A DNA stretch of 8,145 nucleotides from DAONLM01 sp035406685 (GTDB taxonomy: Bacteria; Spirochaetota; GWE2-31-10; MWDO01), in the NCBI GenBank assembly GCA_035406685.1, contig DAONLM010000139.1, positions 1 through 8,145 on the forward strand, in the 5' to 3' direction. A model generated the notes under the pieces. The model was not told the DNA's origin. It searched no databases and saw only the letters and a list, made by a program, of their open reading frames with translations. Positions 1-6,041 of the stretch are shown piece by piece. Positions within the stretch are counted from its first letter, which is position 1. Each line of letters begins with the position of its first letter. The position numbers and the translations under genes were made by a program.

Positions 1-122
1 TAAAGAAAAATAACATACAGGAAACATTAGAAAATTATATTTTTTGTGGGCTTTTTTACTTTAAAAATAAAAATTTTGAATTTCTTGATAGATTGCCTCT
101 ATTACTGGCATTTTTGATATGA
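1..122 (+). CDS. 3' end of an unidentified upstream gene (partial)
   Basis: The third frame is open from the window edge (first full codon at base 3) through 39 codons to a TGA at 120-122. In DNA this A+T-rich a random frame should hit a stop roughly every dozen codons, so the open run suggests real coding sequence. The translation looks protein-like: a mixed polar start (NIQETLENYIFCG), then FKNKNFEFLDRLP and a hydrophobic C-terminus (LLLAFLI). I do not recognise the family. The gene would run in the same direction as the barrel operon but is separated from it by a promoter, so it is probably a different transcription unit. A chance open frame remains possible because only 39 codons are visible. 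Confidence 0.5.
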   Translation, partial: KKNNIQETLENYIFCGLFYFKNKNFEFLDRLPLLLAFLI

Positions 123-178
123 AGTAAAAATTATTATTTACGATTTAAAAACTTTTTTCTATATTTAATAATTCTTTT

Positions 179-207
179 TTGACAAAGTAAGAAATTTTAT
201 ATATATT
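179..207 (+). promoter_or_regulatory. Sigma-70-type promoter of the barrel operon
   Basis: A perfect -35 box TTGACA (179-184) is followed by a 17-nt spacer and a -10 box TATATT (202-207). Transcription would start near 214, giving a leader of about 67 nt before the ATG at 281. The surroundings are so A+T-rich that -10-like words are common, but TTGACA at the optimal spacing makes this site convincing. Confidence 0.7.
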
Positions 208-218
208 TTTCCGAAATT

Positions 219-245
219 TATATTATTTATTTGATAAATAATATA
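219..245. promoter_or_regulatory. 27-bp palindrome just downstream of the promoter
   Basis: Bases 219-230 (TATATTATTTAT) are the exact reverse complement of 234-245 (ATAAATAATATA), with TTG at the centre. The dyad begins a few bases after the predicted transcription start. It could be an operator for a dimeric repressor or an A-U hairpin in the 5' leader. With only A and T in the arms, a chance origin cannot be excluded. Confidence 0.35.
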
Positions 246-280
246 TTTGATTGTATAATATATAATATAAAGGTATCAAG

Positions 281-1771
281 ATGAAAAGATTTTTATTATT
301 ATTTTTGTTTATTTTTCAGATTATTACTCTTCATGCCATCAAGTTTAAAATAGATAAAAAGGACTCAACTGATGATAAAATAACAATTATGGCAATATTT
401 GATACTGGATTTGGTGTAGAGGGTATTAATGATGGCATAGGGATTACAGACTATCAATCATTTTTTTTCAGACCAGCATTTCATATTGAGGATTTTGGAA
501 TTGGACTTGATCTAACGATAAGATTTAGAATTTTTACCCAGCAGCCAGAATTTAGAGTAAAGGACTGGTATATAGAGAATGATCCACTATCCACTCTATT
601 TTTATATCTGGATAAAATAGCATATATAAAGTATGGAGACTTAAATAAGCCAATATATTTTACAACCGGGAGACTTCCTTTTATAACTCTTGGCAATTCT
701 TTGCTTGTGAAGAATTATCATAATATAGCCTTTTATCCCACATCAAAAGAGAATGGTTTATTTTTTAAATTTAATGCAAATTATCTTAATTTCTTTAAAA
801 AAGATCCATTACCAATAGAACTTACTTTTTTTATTCCAGATCTTCTTGATCCCGACATCTTTGGTTTTGATTTTACAATTGATACAATGAAATTTACGAT
901 TCATGATGATATGTCTTTAAAATTTGGATTATCATTTATGTCTGACTTTGATGCAAATGAACATAATAGACTCAGTGCTCTGCCATTAGAAAACTTACAG
1001 GATTATAGAAATATTCAATATGATGGGTGGACAACTTCTCTTATTGGCCTTTCTATTCCAATATTTTACTCTTTTGAGAGAGAGAACTTTAAATTGATAT
1101 TTTCAAATGAGAGTGCCTTTCTTTTAGATTTACCGAATATTCCAAAACCCGATAACTTTAATTTTGGTTTTGGAAATAGATTTGAATTTGACTCAAGATT
1201 TTTAAACATAAAAAAATCCGGGTTTTTGCTTGGGGCAAGTGCTGGTTTTATAGTGACTGCTTCAAAATTTCAGATAGATTATTTTTCTTCCACCTATGAA
1301 CTTGTAAGAAAGAAAATGTATTATACTAAATATGATGATTATGAGATAATGTTATCATGGGGATTTGGAATTTATGCATTTAAAGAGGAACTTCAATTTA
1401 AATTTAAGATGACAATACCAGTTACAGTTGATTCTTTTTATTCTAAATTTGAGTCTCAATTCACTTTAAGTAGTATTATTGTGAAAGGACTTTTCATAAA
1501 TGTATTTTATGAAACCGGTGTTAATCCAATAAATATTCAGGGATCAAATGGGGGACATTTTATTGAGTCAATTACAAAGGATTTTAGATTTTATGCAGAG
1601 GTAGGATATCAGATATACAATGCAAAGATAAATTTTTTAATTGGTGTTCAAAGACCTGGTTGGATAGATGAAAATAACTATATTGATCCTAATACATTGG
1701 AACTTAATCCAGATAATTATGGGGCTGACTTACAGAAGTTTATCTCTTTGGAGGTGTCTTTTGTTTTATAA
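281..1771 (+). CDS. Predicted outer-membrane beta-barrel protein
   Basis: This is an exported protein of 496 residues with no assigned function. A lysine/arginine followed by a hydrophobic stretch ends in LHA (residues 1-19), a type I signal peptide with cleavage likely after A19. The rest is a succession of short alternating polar/aromatic strands and turns rich in F, Y, G, D and N, with no cytoplasmic helix, ending in SLEVSFVL, which resembles a terminal barrel strand. The region about 63-160 holds RPAF, DKIAYIKYG, IYFTTG, ITLGNSLLV and NY-N-FYP. This layout recurs in the barrel half of the next gene, so the two look paralogous. The start is supported by AAAGG (269-273) 7 nt upstream. It is the first gene of the operon, and its last 11 nt overlap the next gene. 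The barrel assignment rests on composition and pattern only; substrate or channel activity is unknown. Confidence 0.72.
   Translation: MKRFLLLFLFIFQIITLHAIKFKIDKKDSTDDKITIMAIFDTGFGVEGINDGIGITDYQSFFFRPAFHIEDFGIGLDLTIRFRIFTQQPEFRVKDWYIENDPLSTLFLYLDKIAYIKYGDLNKPIYFTTGRLPFITLGNSLLVKNYHNIAFYPTSKENGLFFKFNANYLNFFKKDPLPIELTFFIPDLLDPDIFGFDFTIDTMKFTIHDDMSLKFGLSFMSDFDANEHNRLSALPLENLQDYRNIQYDGWTTSLIGLSIPIFYSFERENFKLIFSNESAFLLDLPNIPKPDNFNFGFGNRFEFDSRFLNIKKSGFLLGASAGFIVTASKFQIDYFSSTYELVRKKMYYTKYDDYEIMLSWGFGIYAFKEELQFKFKMTIPVTVDSFYSKFESQFTLSSIIVKGLFINVFYETGVNPINIQGSNGGHFIESITKDFRFYAEVGYQIYNAKINFLIGVQRPGWIDENNYIDPNTLELNPDNYGADLQKFISLEVSFVL
1750..1756 (+). promoter_or_regulatory. Strong Shine-Dalgarno that sets a TTG start
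   Basis: GGAGGTG lies inside the end of the first barrel gene. The GGAGG core is 6 nt before TTG at 1761-1763. That TTG is in frame with the downstream gene and directly precedes a well-formed signal peptide, so it is a better start than the in-frame ATG at 1668. Confidence 0.8.
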
Positions 1772-4022
1772 AAGGGGATATCTTATTGTTTTTTTTATAG
1801 CCCTTTCTTCTCTTCTTTATGCTGAGAGTAATAATTATATTCAAATAAGAAATATTTTTACCATTGGTATAAAAAATTTTCAGATTGCTACTAAATTGCC
1901 GCGAGTATTTGAAAAGAATCTTGAAAAGAATGATATTAAATCTGGGGATAAGATTTTTTCAGAGGGGCTTATTTTAACATATAGATTACAGGAAGTAGAA
2001 TTGATAATATTTAAAGACGATAAAGAGATTGGTGCAATTTATATAAGTGAGAATAGTGATTTAAAGTTTAAGTTTGAAGAAAATAGCATAAATTTCTGGC
2101 TAAATTATGGAAGAATTCGTTTTGTTATTAACAAATCTAATAAATTAAATCTTTTTCTAAACACAACAAAGATAGAGAGCAATGGCACTGACTTTGGAGT
2201 TATTTCAATAGCAGATGAAAAAAGTGGTAATAGAATAGGATATGTGATTGTCTTTGATGGATCTGTAAGACACACCTCTTTAAATGATCCTAACAACTCT
2301 GAAGAGGTAGAAAAGTGGTATTTCTCAAAATTTTATGATTATAAAGTTTTTCCACAGGAAAAGTTTACACAGGGAGAACTATTTTTATGGAAGAGTGTTC
2401 AGGTCTTTAAGAATATTGAAAAACTTCCAGAGACAATTCCTTTTGTCCTTGAATACCTTAATTTCCCAGAATATGATCTCTCTTTGAAGAATGAAGAGGA
2501 GACAGAGGAAATTAATCAAGAAAGCCCTAATTTAATAGAAGATGTAACAGAAGACACAAAAAATAAGATAACAAGAGATCTTTCCACAGACAAAAAAGAA
2601 AAATTTGATTATATGAAATTTTTAACATCATTCTTTTCAGTGGAGTTGGGAACAGTTAGTTTTAATGATAATATTGGAGCAAAAATAGTATCAAGACCCG
2701 GCATAAGTCTCTTTGATAATCAATTTGAATTTGGCTTTTATTTTTTTCTTACAATTATCCCATCAAAAATTTTTACTTCTGATATGATCATGAATATAAA
2801 TAACAAAAATAATGAATGGTCGTTTGGCTCTGATCAGGGTGGAGTGCCAGAAAAGATTGTTTTTGATGTATTTGATGATATTCTATTAAAATTGAGAATA
2901 TTAAGATATAATACAATTAAAGATAAAATTTTTATTCAAGTTGGAGAATATAATAATATTTCAGATAGAATGTTTTTTTCAATGGTTGATTTTAATTCCC
3001 GTATATTCTTTCCTATGGAAAGAAAAAGTTCTTTTATTAATAGTTACAACTTACCATTTTTTCAAGGCTTAATATATGCAGAAGATATTTTACCAAAAGG
3101 ACTTTATAATATTTCATTATACTTTTCAAATCCCTCAAAAAGTTTTAAATTTAGATGGGGGATTTCAGCTTACCTTGATTGTTATGATTTGATAAAATTT
3201 GGTGCAAATGAAGAGTCATTTTTTCCTGCACAATTTAATACTCATTTTGAATTTGTTGCCTTTGATCTTCCGACTTACTGGTTTTCTATTTATATTAATG
3301 GTGGAATATATATCCCTTTTTCTTACAATTTTGCAACAAATGGTTCACTATTTGTCGATATGATTAATAAAAATCCATCTTCTATTGCAGGAGCAATGGC
3401 ATTCAATTTTGGGATTCAATGGAGAGTGAAAAATTTTGCCTTTATAGGTGAGACAATAGTTGACTCTGATATAAATAAGATAGGCCTATTTGATATCTCG
3501 TATTCTGCAAAGAGAGATAATAGAAAAAATATACTCTCTCTCTGGCTAACGAATATGAGTAATAATGCTCTTTCTATTGCCGAATATAATTTTGGTTTTA
3601 GGGTTAAGTTCAGGATTGAATATCTTGAATATGTTTTAATAGAACCAGCGTATCAATTAACATTTAGTTATACAGACAATCCTAATTTTACAATTTTTGA
3701 TATATATTACGATAAACTATATTTTAGACTCTCTATTGACTCCAAAGAAAAGTTAAAAATAAATGTGGCATTTATGATCCAGTGGCAGATAGAGAGTGTT
3801 ATTGGAATTATTTATGATATGGTAAATTCTAACTTTAACACATTTTTACAAAATAACATTTTTTACATGGGGCTAACTTTAAGGCCACATAAAACAGTAG
3901 AGATTTCTCTTAATGGTGGAATTTTCCCAGACTTTAATAATCCATCTTCAACATTTAGATTTTTAATAGATATAAGTGCAAGTTTTAAACCTCAATCATT
4001 TGGTAAAGCAAAAGAAAAATAA
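1761..4022 (+). CDS. FecR-like domain fused to a predicted outer-membrane beta-barrel
   Basis: From the TTG at 1761 the product has 753 residues. Residues 1-21 (positively charged, hydrophobic, ending LLYA) form a signal peptide. The ATG at 1668 would put 31 odd residues before it and has no good ribosome site. Residues about 59-170 match the FecR-type pattern: SGDKI-SEG, a strand ending LIIF-DD, ISENSDLKF, LNYGRIRFVI, NGTDFGV, and a final VFDGSV. Residues about 240-281 are an acidic, charged linker (EEETEEINQE). Residues about 285-753 look like a barrel whose start (SRPG at 311, DDILLKLRILRY, FIQVG, FFP) parallels the first gene. FecR proteins usually transmit periplasmic signals to a sigma factor, but no sigma or anti-sigma gene or domain is seen here, so the domain may instead be a structural periplasmic module. 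The stop is 24 nt before the next gene. Confidence 0.75.
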   Translation: MFYKRGYLIVFFIALSSLLYAESNNYIQIRNIFTIGIKNFQIATKLPRVFEKNLEKNDIKSGDKIFSEGLILTYRLQEVELIIFKDDKEIGAIYISENSDLKFKFEENSINFWLNYGRIRFVINKSNKLNLFLNTTKIESNGTDFGVISIADEKSGNRIGYVIVFDGSVRHTSLNDPNNSEEVEKWYFSKFYDYKVFPQEKFTQGELFLWKSVQVFKNIEKLPETIPFVLEYLNFPEYDLSLKNEEETEEINQESPNLIEDVTEDTKNKITRDLSTDKKEKFDYMKFLTSFFSVELGTVSFNDNIGAKIVSRPGISLFDNQFEFGFYFFLTIIPSKIFTSDMIMNINNKNNEWSFGSDQGGVPEKIVFDVFDDILLKLRILRYNTIKDKIFIQVGEYNNISDRMFFSMVDFNSRIFFPMERKSSFINSYNLPFFQGLIYAEDILPKGLYNISLYFSNPSKSFKFRWGISAYLDCYDLIKFGANEESFFPAQFNTHFEFVAFDLPTYWFSIYINGGIYIPFSYNFATNGSLFVDMINKNPSSIAGAMAFNFGIQWRVKNFAFIGETIVDSDINKIGLFDISYSAKRDNRKNILSLWLTNMSNNALSIAEYNFGFRVKFRIEYLEYVLIEPAYQLTFSYTDNPNFTIFDIYYDKLYFRLSIDSKEKLKINVAFMIQWQIESVIGIIYDMVNSNFNTFLQNNIFYMGLTLRPHKTVEISLNGGIFPDFNNPSSTFRFLIDISASFKPQSFGKAKEK

Positions 4023-4046
4023 TCAACATAATTTTAAGGATGTAAA

Positions 4047-5126
4047 ATGTTTTCTAAAAAGAAATTAACATTTTTTTTGTTATTTTTATTTAATTTTTAC
4101 ATTATAGCAGAAGATATTTATTTAAAAATAAACGAATTTAATTTTTTTTCTAAAGAAATTAATAAATTTTATTTTTTTTCTAATAATAATAACATATTTT
4201 TTGTATATTTAGATAAAGATATGAAATTAAAAATTTCTTTGATAGAATACAGAGAAGAAAATTTTTTCATTGGTAATACTATCTTTTTATATAATTATCA
4301 TAAAGAAGATAAGATATTATATCTTAAAGCCTTTTACAATAAGGGGATATATTATGTTATTCATATGGAAAAATTTTCCCAAAAATTGATATTAACATAT
4401 TTTGATAATAGGCTCAAGCCTAAAAGTATTATAATAAGTAATAATATTTCTTATCCAGAAGTTTTTATCTCAGATGATACTCTTAATCTATTTTATATTT
4501 CTGATAACAGGATATTCTGTAAAAAAATCTATCTAAAAAATTTTAAGGAGAAAATCATTGCTGGTGAGAAAAATATAGCTTTTTTTAAAATAGTAAAAAA
4601 TAATAATTTGTATAGTATGTTATGGAAATTTAAAGATAAAAAGGATTATCTATATTTTTCTATTATTGATCATAGGTTGCATGGTTTTTCTAAAATTTAT
4701 AAGATAGTTTATAAGAAAGATATCCCACCTTGTTTTGTTTTTAATGACAATATTTTTAGTCTTATTTTTAATTATAATAAGACTATTTATTCTTTTTTAC
4801 TGGAAAAAGGGGATAGAGAGATAATTAAAAACAATGAAATTCTTGATATTTTTTCTGATAAAGAAATTATTGATTTTGTAAATATTTATAATAAAAACGT
4901 AATAATTTTTAAAGAAAGAATAGAGATAGAAAAGAAAAAATATATTGATATACTGGAAGTGACAAAATGTGATAATAATTTTAACCTAATTTCCAGTTTT
5001 TTACCAAGAAAAATAGAAGGTGTCTTATTAGAATATCAATTTTTTGTTATATATGGTAAACTCTTTTTGTTTATTATTGATTCCTATCAAAATAGTCTTA
5101 AATATGTGAAAGTTGAGGATTGGTGA
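4047..5126 (+). CDS. Secreted beta-repeat protein, propeller-like, unknown function
   Basis: The 359-residue product starts with KKK and a hydrophobic stretch ending IIA-ED, a signal peptide probably cut after A21. There is no lipobox cysteine. The mature part shows about seven similar segments beginning near residues 49, 91, 137, 178, 228, 276 and 326. Each runs roughly as strand, N/D-rich turn, aromatic strand, turn, strand (for example NNIFFVYLDKD, NKGIYYVIHME, DDTLNLFYISDN, NDNIFSLIFNYN). The 41-50 residue spacing suggests a seven-bladed beta-propeller; this is inferred from pattern, not a family match. AAGGATG 5 nt before the ATG supports the start. Only 24 nt separate it from the FecR-barrel gene, so it probably belongs to the same operon. 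Its base composition is even more A+T-rich than that of its neighbours, with several T8 runs near the 5' end. It may act at or outside the outer membrane with the two barrels. Confidence 0.68.
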   Translation: MFSKKKLTFFLLFLFNFYIIAEDIYLKINEFNFFSKEINKFYFFSNNNNIFFVYLDKDMKLKISLIEYREENFFIGNTIFLYNYHKEDKILYLKAFYNKGIYYVIHMEKFSQKLILTYFDNRLKPKSIIISNNISYPEVFISDDTLNLFYISDNRIFCKKIYLKNFKEKIIAGEKNIAFFKIVKNNNLYSMLWKFKDKKDYLYFSIIDHRLHGFSKIYKIVYKKDIPPCFVFNDNIFSLIFNYNKTIYSFLLEKGDREIIKNNEILDIFSDKEIIDFVNIYNKNVIIFKERIEIEKKKYIDILEVTKCDNNFNLISSFLPRKIEGVLLEYQFFVIYGKLFLFIIDSYQNSLKYVKVEDW

Positions 5127-5176
5127 AGTTTTTATTATTTTTAGTAAAGTCGCTATTAATCTTTCTATATTTTTAA
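5123..5176 (+). pseudogene. Possible stump of a fourth operon gene (17 codons)
   Basis: A GTG overlaps the stop of the propeller-like gene as GTGA, a common arrangement for coupled genes, and GAGG lies 4 nt upstream. The frame encodes MKFLLFLVKSLLIFLYF and then stops with TAA. This looks like the first half of a signal peptide with nothing following. Stepping back one frame at the T5 run (5170-5174) gives only about 15 more codons before another stop, so a single frameshift does not restore a gene. It may be a decayed gene start, a tiny membrane peptide, or chance in T-rich DNA. Confidence 0.25.
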
Positions 5177-5308
5177 ACAGTGACAATTGTCGTATGAATT
5201 TTATGGCTATTTTTTAAAAAAAATGTAATTGCTAGTATATGGAGATAATGAATACTTATTATTTTTATATTATAATAATCGTTATTTTATATAGATATCC
5301 CCTGTGAT

Positions 5309-5329
5309 AAAGGGGTATATCCCCTTTTT
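5309..5329 (+). terminator. Rho-independent terminator of the barrel operon
   Basis: AAAGGGG (5309-5315) pairs with CCCCTTT (5321-5327) around the loop TATAT, and the stem runs into TTTTT (5325-5329). It lies about 180 nt after the last full gene of the left operon. On the opposite strand the T-run is only three long, so it is stronger in the rightward direction. An alternative fold uses the GATATCCCCT at 5294-5303 instead. Confidence 0.6.
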
Positions 5330-5332
5330 ATT

Positions 5333-5370
5333 ATACAGATATCCCCTCTGGCCTAAGGGGATATCTGTAT
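5333..5370 (-). terminator. Strong hairpin, possible end of the thi operon
   Basis: A perfect 15-bp stem, ATACAGATATCCCCT (5333-5347) with its complement at 5356-5370, closes an 8-nt loop. It begins about 47 nt past the thiE stop on the - strand. Neither side is followed by a clean T-run, so it is not a textbook intrinsic terminator. It could stop transcripts by another route or protect their 3' ends. Confidence 0.4.
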
Positions 5371-5417
5371 TCTTATAAAAAATAATTGTTATATTATATT
5401 TATTTTAAAATGTTTTT

Positions 5418-6041
5418 TTATTTATATTTCTCTATCATATTAATAATTTCTGACACTTTTTGGGCAATATCTTCTGCCATAGTAATCTCTGTAACCATAG
5501 CAATATTTTTTACTCCCATCTCCACAAGACTTTTTATATGTTCTCTTTTAATTCCGCCCATAACACTAAAAGGAAAATCCGGCTTTAACTCTTTCAAAAG
5601 TTCAAGTCCTATTGCAGGATAGGAATTTTTTTTTGTTTGAGTTTCAAAAATAGGCCCAATGTTTATATAAGAAGCACCATCATTTATTGCTTTTTCTATC
5701 TCTTCTTTATTGTGAGTGGATACTCCTATGATCAAATGTGGGGCAATTTTTTGCGCTACAGAACATGGAAGATCCTCCTGCCCAAGATGAACACCATCAG
5801 CATTAACTGCCATTGCTATATCTAGATAATCGTCAATTATTAAGGTAACGTTGTGCTTGTCAGTAATTTCTCTATATTTTAAGGCAATATCATAAATCTC
5901 TTTATGTTTTTTATTTTTTTCTCTTAATTGAACAATCTTTGCTCCTCCCTTTATAACCTCTTTCAGAACAAAGATAGAATCTCTTCCATTACAAAATTCT
6001 TCTGTAATTACTGGATAAAGCCCATAATTAAAATCAATCAA
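5418..6041 (-). CDS. thiE: Thiamine-phosphate synthase ThiE
   Basis: ThiE joins hydroxymethylpyrimidine diphosphate to the thiazole phosphate (carboxylate) to make thiamine phosphate in the cytoplasm. The 207-residue length fits a single-domain TIM-barrel ThiE. Family motifs appear in order: QLREKN (38-43, pyrophosphate and pyrimidine binding), IIDDY (68-72), ADGVHLGQEDLP (81-92), IGVSTHN (105-111), INIGPIFETQTKK (126-138) and MGGI (161-164). Where Bacillus subtilis ThiE has Asn-Asp (residues 92-93), this protein reads Asp-Asp (70-71). The start is TTG, directly abutting the thiH stop (TAATTG). AAAGGAG at 6056-6050, inside the end of thiH, is 8 nt before it, so translation is probably coupled. 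It is the last gene of the thiG-thiH-thiE operon. Confidence 0.95.
   Translation of the reverse strand: MIDFNYGLYPVITEEFCNGRDSIFVLKEVIKGGAKIVQLREKNKKHKEIYDIALKYREITDKHNVTLIIDDYLDIAMAVNADGVHLGQEDLPCSVAQKIAPHLIIGVSTHNKEEIEKAINDGASYINIGPIFETQTKKNSYPAIGLELLKELKPDFPFSVMGGIKREHIKSLVEMGVKNIAMVTEITMAEDIAQKVSEIINMIEKYK

Larger units (their letters stand above)
5291..5370. repeat. Tandem pair of GATATCCCCT hairpins between convergent operons
   Basis: Bases 5291-5306 and 5335-5350 match at 14 of 16 positions and share AGATATCCCCT, a repeat step of 44 nt. Each copy is followed by its own inverted arm: AGGGGTATATC (5311-5321, one extra T) and AGGGGATATC (5356-5365). This gives two hairpins in a row, and a further overlapping ATATCCCCT sits at 5317-5325. 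The GC-rich CCCCT/AGGGG blocks stand out strongly against the A+T-rich surroundings. The rest of the 5127-5417 gap shows only T/A-rich sequence and a GACAATTGTC palindrome at 5182-5191. Confidence 0.75.

Noticed and set aside
94..115. TGCC / GGCA followed by TTTTT, a possible terminator
   Set aside because: The stem is only 4 bp with a 9-nt loop and lies before the stop codon of the presumed upstream gene; too weak to call.
481..696. 71-codon open frame on the - strand
   Set aside because: It lies wholly inside the first barrel gene, has no ribosome site and no recognisable protein character.
2105..2296. 63-codon open frame on the - strand
   Set aside because: It lies antisense inside the FecR-like domain coding region, whose + strand reading is clearly the real one.
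5248..5307. 19-codon hydrophobic frame starting ATG after GGAG
   Set aside because: GGAG is only 3 nt from the ATG, and the frame runs into the hairpin array; likely chance in A/T-rich DNA.
5291..5370. CRISPR array
   Set aside because: There are only two repeat units, each a self-complementary hairpin 44 nt apart, with no series of unique spacers and no cas genes.
5386..5825. Open frames of 78 and 62 codons on the + strand (5386-5622, 5637-5825)
   Set aside because: They run antisense to thiE, which is an unambiguous family match with intact motifs.
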